NCBI GenBank assembly: GCA_041392835.1 | Contig: JAWKLF010000001.1 | Coordinates: 1,154,413-1,218,412 of the forward strand | DNA: 64,000 nt | Source of the DNA: OLB11 sp041392835 | GTDB taxonomy: Bacteria > Bacteroidota > Bacteroidia > Chitinophagales > Chitinophagaceae | Reading direction: 5' to 3' | Made by a program: the position numbers and the translations under genes | In this document: positions 1-8,630 of the stretch, piece after piece | How the letters are laid out: each line of letters opens with the position of its first letter | Position numbering within the stretch: the stretch's first letter is position 1 | The notes under the pieces: generated by a model | The model's database searches: none | What the model was told of the DNA's origin: nothing | Seen by the model: the letters and a program-made list of their open reading frames with translations, nothing else

Positions 1-443
1 AATTTATTTCCAAAAGAACTTTTGCCAGGTACATTTTCTTGAGTCATATTTCGAGCACCTATCATAATGGCATTGCTATGTTCAGCAATGGCTTCTAAAA
101 AATAAACACAGTCACTTGGAAAGTGTTGTCCATCAGTATCTATCGTTATGGCATATTGATAATCTTGTTGCAGCGCATAGTTAAATCCCTGTCTTAAGGC
201 AAAGCCTTTGCCTTTGTTTTTTTTATATTGTACAAGCTGTACAGGGTAAGATTTAATAATGTTTTCAGTATTGTCAGTAGAGCCATCGTTTACTACTATA
301 ACATGCGAAGTTTGGGCAAGCGATTGTTCGATTACGTCAGCTATAGTTTTTTCATTGTTATAGGTAGGCAGTAGTATACATACTTTGTTTTTCTCAAACA
401 AGGTATGAACGTCATTTGTATGTGATATAGAACTATTCAACAC
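1..443 (-). CDS. Family 2 glycosyltransferase (partial, runs off the left edge)
   Basis: The visible N-terminal 147 codons read as a GT-A fold family 2 glycosyltransferase. After about 20 residues comes the nucleotide-binding strand CILLPTYNNE, then VVVNDGSTDNT, then the DxD-type metal site in TIDTDGQHFPSD, and IGARN further on. No ATG is available. The best start is GTG at 443, immediately after the TAA stop of the upstream dehydratase gene, so translation is probably coupled. The gene is the last visible member of a minus-strand operon with dehydratase, LolA and ketosynthase genes. Such glycosyltransferases occur in Bacteroidota aryl-polyene/flexirubin clusters. The acceptor cannot be told from the sequence. 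Confidence 0.85.
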   Translation of the reverse strand, partial: MLNSSISHTNDVHTLFEKNKVCILLPTYNNEKTIADVIEQSLAQTSHVIVVNDGSTDNTENIIKSYPVQLVQYKKNKGKGFALRQGFNYALQQDYQYAITIDTDGQHFPSDCVYFLEAIAEHSNAIMIGARNMTQENVPGKSSFGNK

Positions 444-812
444 TTATTTTTTTCTGAAAAGTAGTTTGGCTTTGCAAAATATAGTTTCGTTATAAGAAAC
501 TTGCATGTTGGTAGAAATATCTTGTTCATTTATTTGAAATGATAAATCAAATTGTACCATTTCAAATTGAGCAACAGCAATCGGGACTAAGTATTTAATT
601 TGAGACGCATGAGTTAATACAAGAGCGTTTGAAAAATGAGTTTCTAATAATTCTTTTGCAATTTGTAAAATAACGACACCAGGCACAACAGCTTCTTGCG
701 GAAAATGTCCTTTTAATATGGGGTGTTCGGTTTTAATATGAATTTTGGTACTACATTCTTGAGCATTATTTTTAATATGCTCTATGGTATAAAAATTATT
801 TAGTAGTATCAT
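444..812 (-). CDS. Hotdog-fold 3-hydroxyacyl-ACP dehydratase-like protein (FabZ/FabA type)
   Basis: This 122-residue protein has the hotdog signature HPILKGHFPQEAVVPGVVIL at about residues 30-49. It corresponds to the H-x-F-x-G-H-F-P...PGV motif of FabA/FabZ and of the dehydratases in aryl-polyene clusters, with the catalytic His in GHFP. It is shorter than FabZ (about 140-150), as the cluster-specific dehydratases tend to be. It should dehydrate beta-hydroxyacyl-ACP during polyene elongation together with the ketosynthase pair at 2.7-4.95 kb and the reductase at 5.8 kb. It overlaps the next upstream gene by 17 nt, which supports an operon. The pathway role is inferred from the neighbours. 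Confidence 0.75.
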   Translation of the reverse strand: MILLNNFYTIEHIKNNAQECSTKIHIKTEHPILKGHFPQEAVVPGVVILQIAKELLETHFSNALVLTHASQIKYLVPIAVAQFEMVQFDLSFQINEQDISTNMQVSYNETIFCKAKLLFRKK

Positions 813-1374
813 ATAATTGTTTTAGTCGTATTGAGAAATCAAAAGCATGGTGTTGTACCGATAAACTATCTGGCATATCTGATTTGGATTGATAAAAAGG
901 AACTATACTAACCACATTTTTTTTACCATAATTTTCTATTTTATTTATTTTTTTACAATTTTCAAATGTGTATCGAACATAGCCTTTACGTTTTAATTTA
1001 AAAACTTGCGACGTAGCATTGGTAGATATAGTTTGTTTGAATATTCCCTGCATAAGTATCATGCCCATATCTTTTGCCAAGGCTATTTTTACACCTTTTT
1101 TATTAAGCGAAGGCATGACATAATGATAGAAATATTGTTCTTTGGTAAAACTCATAGAATAAAAAGTAATACCCATTTCATTCATAAAAACACATCGAGT
1201 TGTATCCTCTTCTACTTTGGAGAATATGAGTAAGCCACTTAAGTGTTTATCTAAAACATCTATAGATGCTTGATAAGTTACAGTTTGAAATAAGGGGTAT
1301 TCAAATGTGCAAGATTGGGCAACAGTATTTATACGAAAAAAAAATAAACTACTTAGTAATAGTAAATAGCGCAT
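796..1374 (-). CDS. Exported protein of unknown function in the polyene cluster
   Basis: The 192-residue product starts with a signal peptide (hydrophobic LLLLSSLFFF then VAQS at about residue 19) and has no lipobox. I do not recognise its domain. It is predicted to be beta-rich and sits directly after the LolA-like gene, a position where aryl-polyene clusters often carry a LolB/DUF3261-like envelope protein, so a lipid-handling role is possible. That is inference from position only. The start overlaps the presumed full-length LolA reading frame by about 26 nt. The stop lies 17 nt inside the dehydratase gene. Confidence 0.65.
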   Translation of the reverse strand: MRYLLLLSSLFFFRINTVAQSCTFEYPLFQTVTYQASIDVLDKHLSGLLIFSKVEEDTTRCVFMNEMGITFYSMSFTKEQYFYHYVMPSLNKKGVKIALAKDMGMILMQGIFKQTISTNATSQVFKLKRKGYVRYTFENCKKINKIENYGKKNVVSIVPFYQSKSDMPDSLSVQHHAFDFSIRLKQLYDTTK

Positions 1375-1983
1375 CGGAAAGTGTTTTGTTTGTTTTTCTA
1401 TTACTAAATGTCATTAATGTGTTGTCCTTATTATTCTCAATCATATTTAATCGAAGTACATTGTAATTGTTTTTATCCATATAGATTTCAATACGATAAA
1501 AAGTCTTTTCATCGAATTAGTGATTGGCGTCATTTGTAATAAGTACTCATTGTTGTTTTCATAAACTTGCATCGAAAAATCTTTATTGTTGCTTACAGTT
1601 CCTCGCATACAATCTAACATAATGGTATTGATAGATTGCATTAATTTATTTGATTTTGTATTAAAATTTGTAGTCTTGTTGCCATCTTTTACCATCATTT
1701 GATTTTGGTTTATTACCATAAGGTAGTAATAAGGATTTGAATATTCAATTCGAACTTTATTTTCTTTTTTATAAAAAAATTTCCCTTTTGACGATATTTT
1801 ATTTTTTAAAACCGATAAATTTTTTGTTTGTACAAAATCGCTCTCTATGCTTTGTAGAGATGCAGATGAAGCGGCAAAATTTTTCTTAAATTGCTCTAAC
1901 TGTTTCACAGGTTTATATGAATTGTCCTGAGCTAATGCAATAATATTTTGTACTAATAGAATTAAAAAAAAGATTTTTTTCAT
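1349..1983 (-). pseudogene. LolA-like outer-membrane lipoprotein carrier, frameshifted near the C-terminus
   Basis: The uninterrupted frame (1447-1983, 178 residues) has a signal peptide and the LolA beta-barrel pattern: IESDFVQTKNLSVLKNKISS, GKFFYKKENKVRIEY, MMVKDGNKTTNFNTKS. It stops early after SIWIKTITMYFD. The neighbouring frame from about position 1515 continues sensibly with FDEKTFYRIEIYMDKNNY and runs to TAG at 1349, giving a normal LolA length of about 211. One indel near 1510-1520 therefore breaks the gene or is a sequencing error. LolA paralogues of this type belong to aryl-polyene/flexirubin clusters, where they may carry the lipid-linked pigment across the periplasm. It begins 5 nt after the deacetylase stop. 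Confidence 0.75.
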
Positions 1984-1987
1984 GGAT

Positions 1988-2737
1988 TTATACTGTGTTT
2001 ACAAAGGTATAGCCGCTGTCTAAACAAAAGTCTATATATTGTGTTAATACACGGGCTGTAATTTCACATCTATCATGCAAAAGGATGATAGCATTTGGTT
2101 TTGTTTTTTCTTTAAGTTTTTTTAAAAGTTTTTCTTCATTATTTGCTACTGTATCAAAACTTCTCAGATTCCAGCCTATAGTTTTTAATGATAATGACTT
2201 TACAGCCTTAGCCATAGATGGGTTGGTGACACCAAAAGGGGGTCTAAATAAAATTGGTTTTTGCCCTATAATTTTTTCAATAATGGTATTGGTTTTATTC
2301 AAATCTTCTTTTACTTTTTTGCTCATCCAAAAATCAAATGCTATATGATGTACATACGAATGATTGCCTACAATGTGTCCTTCTGTATAAATACGCTTCA
2401 CGATAGCTTCATGTTCGACACAGTTTTTTCCAATCAAAAAAAATATAGAAGGCACTTGTTTTGTTTTGAGTATGTCTAATACCAATGGTGTTTGGCTTGG
2501 GTGAGGACCATCATCAAAGGTTAAACAGATATATTTTTTTTCTTTTGGATAGGAAAGTGAATGTACTGCTTTAATAAAATGATTATTTTGAATGCGCATA
2601 AAACCTAAGACAATTTGAATTTGTGTTAGAATAAAAAGAATTACAAAAATGGATATACTCTTAGTAGAATGATCTTCAAATAAAAAATAAGATATTATTA
2701 AAAGTATTGAAAAAGCTATATTTATTTTAAATTTCAT
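1988..2737 (-). CDS. Polysaccharide deacetylase (NodB domain) family protein
   Basis: The 249-residue protein has two N-terminal membrane segments (about residues 5-20 and 27-45), then a NodB domain. Motif 1 is CLTFDDGPHPSQTP (metal-binding Asp and catalytic Asp). Motif 2 is GNHSYVHH, an H-S-x-x-H variant with the two metal-binding histidines. Motif 3 is LFRPPFG, followed by motif 4 near IGWNLRSFD and motif 5 ILLHDR. It overlaps the upstream ketosynthase-like gene by 4 nt (ATGA). Deacetylases of this type recur in Bacteroidota flexirubin clusters; the substrate is not known from sequence. Confidence 0.8.
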   Translation of the reverse strand: MKFKINIAFSILLIISYFLFEDHSTKSISIFVILFILTQIQIVLGFMRIQNNHFIKAVHSLSYPKEKKYICLTFDDGPHPSQTPLVLDILKTKQVPSIFFLIGKNCVEHEAIVKRIYTEGHIVGNHSYVHHIAFDFWMSKKVKEDLNKTNTIIEKIIGQKPILFRPPFGVTNPSMAKAVKSLSLKTIGWNLRSFDTVANNEEKLLKKLKEKTKPNAIILLHDRCEITARVLTQYIDFCLDSGYTFVNTV

Positions 2738-3756
2738 GCTTGTTCCAATAAAAGTAAACTCGAATATGTTTCTTTATACTGATTGACGATAAGTATATAC
2801 TTTATCTTCTCTTTATTTTCTATTTCCTCTATAGGTATTAGTTGTTTGTATAAAATTGAACATGCCAGAGCCATTGCAAAGCCAGTGGCCGTTGGGAATT
2901 CTCCACAGAATGCTTTAAAATAAATTTTTTGACAAGCAAAAAGTTGTTCAACATTTTTATAATACGCTTGATATCTTGCATCTATATTATTTCCACTTAA
3001 ACATATGGAAATATCTTCTGCTCTTACATTATTTTTTTCTAGAAATGAATGTACAAAATCGCTGTTGACAGCTTCAATCCTAAAGGCAATGTCGATAAGT
3101 GTAGCCCATGTGTGTTCAGTTTTTTTTGTGCTCAATACAAACATCGATGAGCCTTCGCCAGCAAGCGTTCCTTTTGAATTAGAATCTACAGTTTCATCTT
3201 CTTTTTTATAAGTGCCAAAGCGTTTTATAATGGTATGGCTATGCGTAGTCATTTCATCTATGCCGCCAACTAAGATTTCTTTATTTGGTTCTTCTTGTAG
3301 CCAGCACATAGATTCTTGCAAAGCCAGCTCAAACGAATGTGCTCTTTGAACATAAGTAAAATTATGTCCAAAACATTTTACTTGCAATGCAATTTGGCCG
3401 CTCACTGCATTATGTGTGGATTGTATAAAAGCTGAAGGGCTAAGCATGCTTTCATTTTGCAAAATCATGCTTTCCAAAAAATTTTCAGTATCTTGTAAAC
3501 AGCCATAGCCAGTTCCTAATATAATTAAATCTGGCTTGTCTAGTTGTGCATTTTGCAATGCCATTTTTGCGCTTGCTACACCCATTTTTACAACTCTGCT
3601 CATTCTGCGTATAGCTACTGGGCTTATATAGTTTGCATACTTGGGCTCTATACAATTATTTTTTAATGCACTAAGTTTGCGAAGCACTAATAGCTCTTGC
3701 TCATCATCTCTAAGCTGTGAGCTTATTGTGCCCATGCCATTTATATAGAATTTCAT
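2734..3756 (-). CDS. Ketosynthase-like chain-length factor without active-site cysteine
   Basis: The 340-residue protein has a thiolase fold of the beta-ketoacyl-synthase family (MSRVVKMGVASAKMALQNA, IILGTGYGCLQDTENF, GGIDEMT, AGEGSSMFVLS). The nucleophile elbow around residues 134-141 reads FTYVQRAH where active enzymes have T-A-C, and the HGTGT histidine is missing. It therefore cannot catalyse condensation itself and should be the partner (chain-length factor) of the complete ketosynthase encoded just upstream, with which it overlaps by 4 nt. Such KS/CLF pairs are the hallmark of aryl-polyene synthesis. Confidence 0.8.
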   Translation of the reverse strand: MKFYINGMGTISSQLRDDEQELLVLRKLSALKNNCIEPKYANYISPVAIRRMSRVVKMGVASAKMALQNAQLDKPDLIILGTGYGCLQDTENFLESMILQNESMLSPSAFIQSTHNAVSGQIALQVKCFGHNFTYVQRAHSFELALQESMCWLQEEPNKEILVGGIDEMTTHSHTIIKRFGTYKKEDETVDSNSKGTLAGEGSSMFVLSTKKTEHTWATLIDIAFRIEAVNSDFVHSFLEKNNVRAEDISICLSGNNIDARYQAYYKNVEQLFACQKIYFKAFCGEFPTATGFAMALACSILYKQLIPIEEIENKEKIKYILIVNQYKETYSSLLLLEQA

Positions 3757-4949
3757 GCTTTGCTAAATATTATAGATGAACAATTGCCACCAAAACCAAA
3801 TGAATTACTCATAGTATGTTTTATTTCTACATGATGCATTACTTCCTTGATAGGAGAGAAGTGATGTTCTGGGATTTGAGTCTCAAATCGTAACGTTGGA
3901 AACAGTACCCCATGCTGCATTGCTAAAATGCAATAGACAGCCTCTATACTTCCACATGCACCTAAGGTATGACCAGTATAAGCTTTTGTAGAGCTAAGAG
4001 GAGGTATAGTATTTTCAAATAATCGTTGTATGGCTATACCTTCGCTCGAATCATTATTGGCTGTTCCAGTGCCGTGTGCATTAATATATGATATATCTGA
4101 AGGTAGCAGTGTACTCATAGACAGTGCTTGTTGCATAGCCAAAAAATTTCCATGTCCTTCAGCCGAAGATGCCGTTTGATGATACGCATCATTGGCATTT
4201 GCATATCCCGATACTTTTGCAATAGCTTTTAAGTTATACTTTTCTTTAATCGTATCATTTACTAAAACTAAATAGGCAGCGCCTTCACCAAGATTTAATC
4301 CATTCCGATTGGCATCAAAAGGTTTACAAGCAGATTTATCTAATATGAGAAGTGTATTAAAACCATTGAGTGTAAATTTTGTCAAAGCGTCTGTGCCGCC
4401 TACTATACAACAATCTAATAGCCCATGTTTTATTAATCTACTACCTTGCATAATAGCATTGGCCGAAGAAGAACAAGCCGTGCTAATAGTTGATATATGA
4501 TGTGTAATGCCCAATTCTGTTGCTACTAAATCAGTAATGCTTCCACATTCGTGGTACTGAACATCTTTTAAGTGTCCATGCGAAGGGTTTTGTAAATAGT
4601 CCTTAAAAAAATCTTCCGTTTTGTCCATGCCACCAACCGTATTAGCCGATATAAAACCAGTATTGTAATCTTTGAGTAAAAATGGTAAATGGCTTGTAGC
4701 CTCTTTGGCAGCTAAAGCTGAAAAATAAGTTGCCCTTGGGAAATCAGCAGGCATATTCGCCAAAGCAGCTAATTCTTCATTTGTTTTTTTAATCTCACAA
4801 ACAGGAAATTCGTCTTTATGTAGTGTATTTAGAATAGTAGGCATAGAAACACCAGATTGCAATGCCAATAAAGACTGCAAATTTTCTTGAACTGTCATGC
4901 CTATGGCCGTATTAACTCCCATGCCACAAACCCAAGCGTTATTTTTCAT
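3753..4949 (-). CDS. Beta-ketoacyl-ACP synthase (KAS II type, polyene cluster)
   Basis: The 398-residue protein carries the full Cys-His-His triad: C159 in STACSSSANA, H292 in INAHGTGTANND and H327 in AYTGHTLGACGS. The usual C-terminal NSFGFGGNCSS glycine-rich segment is also present. An in-frame extension to 5000 exists, but MKNNAWVCGMGVNTAIG at 4949 matches the family start. It is the first gene of the minus-strand operon and overlaps the chain-length factor. Expected role: decarboxylative condensation with malonyl-ACP to build the polyene chain. Confidence 0.88.
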   Translation of the reverse strand: MKNNAWVCGMGVNTAIGMTVQENLQSLLALQSGVSMPTILNTLHKDEFPVCEIKKTNEELAALANMPADFPRATYFSALAAKEATSHLPFLLKDYNTGFISANTVGGMDKTEDFFKDYLQNPSHGHLKDVQYHECGSITDLVATELGITHHISTISTACSSSANAIMQGSRLIKHGLLDCCIVGGTDALTKFTLNGFNTLLILDKSACKPFDANRNGLNLGEGAAYLVLVNDTIKEKYNLKAIAKVSGYANANDAYHQTASSAEGHGNFLAMQQALSMSTLLPSDISYINAHGTGTANNDSSEGIAIQRLFENTIPPLSSTKAYTGHTLGACGSIEAVYCILAMQHGVLFPTLRFETQIPEHHFSPIKEVMHHVEIKHTMSNSFGFGGNCSSIIFSKA

Positions 4950-4978
4950 TTTAATTCTATATTCAACGTAAATGTTTA

Positions 4979-4986
4979 CAAATGTA
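4979..4986 (-). promoter_or_regulatory. Candidate Bacteroidota -7 box (TACATTTG) for the polyene operon
   Basis: TACATTTG on the minus strand fits the TAnnTTTG consensus and lies 30 nt upstream of the ketosynthase ATG. A TTG at the ideal -33 spacing is not clear, so the call rests on the -7 box and position. Confidence 0.4.
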
Positions 4987-5133
4987 ATAGAAAAAAACAA
5001 GCAAAAAATATGGATGCAAATGAATGTGACTTTGTCTTCTTATTTCATATGTCAATAGAATGAATAAATATTCGTTCTCTTTCCTTTGTATAATCTGTAA
5101 TAAGTAGTAATTTTCCACTTTTAATAAAAACAT

Positions 5134-5823
5134 ATGAGAGCAAAACACGTCTATATCATTTGTTTGTATCTGATTTTTTCGGGCGATTTGTCTGCACAGT
5201 TAAGACTTGGCCCCATAGGAGGTATGAATTTTAATAGACAAATATTCAAATCGAATACATATCGTTACGATGCCCTTTTTAGAAATCGCTATGGTTTTAA
5301 TATTGGTGCTATTAGCGATTTAGTGCTAACTAAAAATCTTAGTATGCAATCAGAATTTTTATTTAGTTTGCGAGGTGGATTTTTTAAAACAGATAAAATA
5401 AATATTTCTGAAGAATATTCTTCAAGTGTAGGCTACATTAATATACCAGTATGTTTGACATATAAAGTAGATGTCAATAAAGCTTATCTTATAGCAGGTG
5501 CTGGGCCCTATATAGGCAAGTTGCTTAGTACATCACACCGATATTATAGTGATGGAAACAATATAGAAAATGGAAAACTCCGAGTAGGCTTAAATACGGA
5601 AACAGACCAAATAAAGCCATGGGATTTTGGAGTAAAAGTAAAGGCTGGGTTTGAACTTAAAAAAGGCATGTATTTAGTTGCATTTTATGATATAGGTGCT
5701 TATGATATCAACCCTCAATTTGTAGTTACACGAAATAAAACCTATGGTTTCCAATTAGGCTATATATTTAGTCTTACGGAAGAAGATCGTTATAATCGAT
5801 TTGAGAATTTTTACGAATTTTAA
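5134..5823 (+). CDS. PorT-family outer-membrane beta-barrel protein
   Basis: The 229-residue protein has a signal peptide ending near LSAQ (residues 1-22), followed by alternating amphipathic strands with glycine/aromatic turns (LGPIGGMNFNRQ, FNIGAISDLVLTKNLSMQSE, LIAGAGPYIGKL, VKVKAGFELKKGMYL, YGFQLGYIFSL). This pattern is typical of the small outer-membrane barrels (OMP_b-brl_2/PorT-like) common in Bacteroidota. It is transcribed divergently from the ketosynthase operon and ends 12 nt before the reductase gene. Function is unknown; it could be a pigment-cluster envelope protein or an unrelated barrel. Confidence 0.7.
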   Translation: MRAKHVYIICLYLIFSGDLSAQLRLGPIGGMNFNRQIFKSNTYRYDALFRNRYGFNIGAISDLVLTKNLSMQSEFLFSLRGGFFKTDKINISEEYSSSVGYINIPVCLTYKVDVNKAYLIAGAGPYIGKLLSTSHRYYSDGNNIENGKLRVGLNTETDQIKPWDFGVKVKAGFELKKGMYLVAFYDIGAYDINPQFVVTRNKTYGFQLGYIFSLTEEDRYNRFENFYEF

Positions 5824-5835
5824 TAGCATTTTAAG

Positions 5836-6570
5836 TTGAAAAAATTTGCATTAGTTACTGGCGCAAGCAGAGGTATAGGTAGAGCCATTTGCCTAAAGTT
5901 GGCAGAAATGGGATATTCTATTTTAATAAATTATAAAGGCAATGAAATAGAAGCCAAAACAACACAATCGCTTTGTGAAGAAAAAGGAGTTGAGGCTCAA
6001 TTGCTCAAATTTGACGTAGCAAACAAAGAAGACATTCAAGAAACACTTCAAGCTTGGATAGATTCTAACAAAGACCAAGCATGTATAGAAATTTTGATCA
6101 ATAATGCTGGTATAAGACAAGATACTTTAATGACCTTTATGAGCGATGAGCAATGGCAAACTGTGTTAGATACGAGCTTACAAGGTATGTTTTTTGTTAC
6201 GCGTGCTGTGCTTAATCCTATGTTGTTAAACCGATATGGAAGAGTAATCAATGTAGTATCACTTAGTGGTTTAAAAGGTATGGCCGGACAGGTAAACTAT
6301 AGCGCAGCCAAGGCTGGTATGATAGGGGCTACAAAAGCTTTGGCACAAGAGATAGCCAAACGAAATATCACAGTCAATGCAGTAGCACCTGGCTTTGTAG
6401 CTTCAGATATGACAGCCGATTTGGATCAAAAAGAATTAAGTAAGATAATACCCATGAAGCGTTTTGGATTGCCAGAAGAAGTGGCAGATTTAGTTGGCTT
6501 TTTGGCTTCAAAATCCGCATCTTATATTACAGGCCAAGTCATTTCAATAAATGGAGGGTTATACACATAA
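5836..6570 (+). CDS. fabG: 3-oxoacyl-ACP reductase (FabG-like SDR)
   Basis: The 244-residue short-chain dehydrogenase has TGASRGIG (cofactor-binding, residues 8-15), NNAGI (89-93) and the catalytic YSAAK with Y155 and K159, preceded by S142. The C-terminus is the usual GQVISINGGLYT. The residue that is normally the tetrad asparagine (NL at 114) is Ser here (LDTSLQG). The start is TTG at 5836, which gives the normal SDR length. It lies next to the polyene genes and probably reduces the 3-keto intermediates. A housekeeping FabG role is an alternative. Confidence 0.85.
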   Translation: MKKFALVTGASRGIGRAICLKLAEMGYSILINYKGNEIEAKTTQSLCEEKGVEAQLLKFDVANKEDIQETLQAWIDSNKDQACIEILINNAGIRQDTLMTFMSDEQWQTVLDTSLQGMFFVTRAVLNPMLLNRYGRVINVVSLSGLKGMAGQVNYSAAKAGMIGATKALAQEIAKRNITVNAVAPGFVASDMTADLDQKELSKIIPMKRFGLPEEVADLVGFLASKSASYITGQVISINGGLYT

Positions 6571-6678
6571 TTGTATAGCTATTTTTAATTTTTAGATTTT
6601 TTTATTTATTATTGTTTTTAGTAGCTAAAACAGAATAAAGATTGTGGTATTTAGTTACAAAAAAATAAATTTATACGT

Positions 6679-7692
6679 ATGAAGAAAACGATATTAGTCA
6701 TAGTCGTATTATCGTTATTGTTTTTTGGTGTTCGATATTATATGAGCTTTTTCGGAAGCAATATGAATATTGAAAAAAGTGTATCTCTATATATTCCTTC
6801 TCAGGCTAATTGGCAACAACTGATGGATTCGATGCAGCATAATAATTTTCTAAAAAATGAAGCCAGCTTTGTGAGAGTAGCCGAAAAAATGGGACTTAAA
6901 AACAATATACACCCTGGAAGATATATTATTGAAAAGGGAATGAGTAACTATGCCTTGGCAAAGAAAATTAGAAGCGGCAAACAAGACCCAATAAAATTAG
7001 TACTCAATAAGTTGCGTACTAAAAAGGATATAATACAAAAACTATCAAGTAAATTAGAGCCATCAGCTCAAGATTTTAGCGCACTATTTTCATCAGCAGA
7101 TTGGCTACAGAAAATGGGTATAGATAGTAATCAAGTGCAATGTGTCATTATTCCCAATACCTATGAAGTGTATTGGAATACCGATGCAGAGCATGTGCTT
7201 GAGAAAATTACAAAATCTTATTTTCAATATTGGAATGATGAGCGAAAAAATAAGGCTAAGGCTTTGCAACTTACACCTATGCAAGTATGCACTATTGCAT
7301 CTATAGTAGAGGAAGAGACTAACAAAAATGATGAAAAACCTAAAATCGCATCTGTGTATTTAAATAGATATAAAATAGGGATGAAATTAGGCGCAGACCC
7401 TACAGTAAAATTTGCTGTAGGCGATTTTGCACTCAAGCGCATATTGACAAAGCATACACAAACACCTTCGCCATATAATACCTATTTAGTACAAGGATTG
7501 CCACCAGGCCCAATATGTACACCTAATAAAAGCAGTATAGAAGCTGTACTAAATCCTGATCAAACAAATTATTTATTTTTTTGTGCTAAAGAAGATTTTA
7601 GTGGATACCACAATTTTGCTGAAAATTATTCTCAGCATCAAGCAAATGCCAAACGATATCATCAAGCACTCAATGAAAGAAATATTAAGTAA
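6679..7692 (+). CDS. mltG: Endolytic peptidoglycan transglycosylase MltG
   Basis: The 337-residue protein has one N-terminal membrane anchor (about residues 4-20), a LysM-like/Ig-like region (IPSQANWQQLMDSM) and a YceG domain with the catalytic motif ASIVEEET around E211. It then has the substrate-groove segments NRYKIGMKLGADPTVKFA and YNTYLVQGLPPGPICTP. MltG cuts nascent glycan strands next to the inner membrane and sets their length. Length and motifs match the family. It ends 5 nt before the YihY gene, so the two are probably co-transcribed. Confidence 0.92.
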   Translation: MKKTILVIVVLSLLFFGVRYYMSFFGSNMNIEKSVSLYIPSQANWQQLMDSMQHNNFLKNEASFVRVAEKMGLKNNIHPGRYIIEKGMSNYALAKKIRSGKQDPIKLVLNKLRTKKDIIQKLSSKLEPSAQDFSALFSSADWLQKMGIDSNQVQCVIIPNTYEVYWNTDAEHVLEKITKSYFQYWNDERKNKAKALQLTPMQVCTIASIVEEETNKNDEKPKIASVYLNRYKIGMKLGADPTVKFAVGDFALKRILTKHTQTPSPYNTYLVQGLPPGPICTPNKSSIEAVLNPDQTNYLFFCAKEDFSGYHNFAENYSQHQANAKRYHQALNERNIK

Positions 7693-7697
7693 AATAC

Positions 7698-8630
7698 ATG
7701 ACCAAATTAGAGTATCATATACTTAATTCGGCACCTATGCTGGCTATCAAAGCTTGGTTGAAAAAAATAGTTCTACCGGGCTTTGAAGGGGTGTCATTAT
7801 TTCATACACTCGATTTTTTTTATAAACAATTAATGAGCAATCGTTTTAATACTACAGCTAAAGCCATATCTTTTTCTATGCTTATGGCCTTGCCTCCATT
7901 GCTTTTGTTCATTTTTACCTTGATACCATTTTTACCTTTGCCCGAACAAAAAATTGTCACTACCATTAATGACCTTTTACTGTTGATGTCACCACCCGAA
8001 AATATTCAAATTCAGATAAAAAAAATAGTTCAAAATTTTATTACACATAAAAAAAATGGTTTATTGTCAATATCTGTTTTTTTAATCCTCTTTTATTCTT
8101 CCAATGGAATGATGAATTTGATGAAATCGTTTAAAAAGAAAAATATGCCAGGGTTTAAGAAAAGAAACATTTTAAAACAGCGATTGATTGCTATTTTATT
8201 GACTCTAATGCTCATTGTATCGGTGCTTTCAACCTTTATCATTTTCAATTTGCACACTTGGATTACAAAATGGATAGGACTTGATTTTTTTCATAGCAAT
8301 TATTATTTACGATTTGTTGCTTTTAGTATTATTGTTTTTATGCTACTATTTACCATTTCTATTATATATAGATATGGTGCACCTATGATAACTCGAATAA
8401 AATTATTTAGTCCAGGAGCAATATTGGCTACCATCATGATTTTACTGTTGACAGGTTTCTTCTTTTATATCATCAACAACTTAATTCGCTATGACAAAAT
8501 ATATGGTTCTATTGGTACTTTAATCATATTTATGCTTTGGCTCAATTATGTATCCAAAATTTTAATTATTGGATATGAACTAAGTGTAAGTATAGTTGTA
8601 AATAAACTAACTTTAGATGAAGTACATTAA
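7698..8630 (+). CDS. YihY/virulence factor BrkB family membrane protein
   Basis: The 310-residue protein has about six hydrophobic segments and the family pattern of an N-terminal amphipathic part (NTTAKAISFSMLMALPPLLLF) followed by helices at roughly 90-130, 155-180, 205-230, 240-265 and 275-300 (GTLIIFMLWLNYVSKILIIG). The YihY family was once mistaken for RNase BN; its true function is unsettled. It overlaps the downstream lipoprotein gene by 14 nt. Confidence 0.85.
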   Translation: MTKLEYHILNSAPMLAIKAWLKKIVLPGFEGVSLFHTLDFFYKQLMSNRFNTTAKAISFSMLMALPPLLLFIFTLIPFLPLPEQKIVTTINDLLLLMSPPENIQIQIKKIVQNFITHKKNGLLSISVFLILFYSSNGMMNLMKSFKKKNMPGFKKRNILKQRLIAILLTLMLIVSVLSTFIIFNLHTWITKWIGLDFFHSNYYLRFVAFSIIVFMLLFTISIIYRYGAPMITRIKLFSPGAILATIMILLLTGFFFYIINNLIRYDKIYGSIGTLIIFMLWLNYVSKILIIGYELSVSIVVNKLTLDEVH

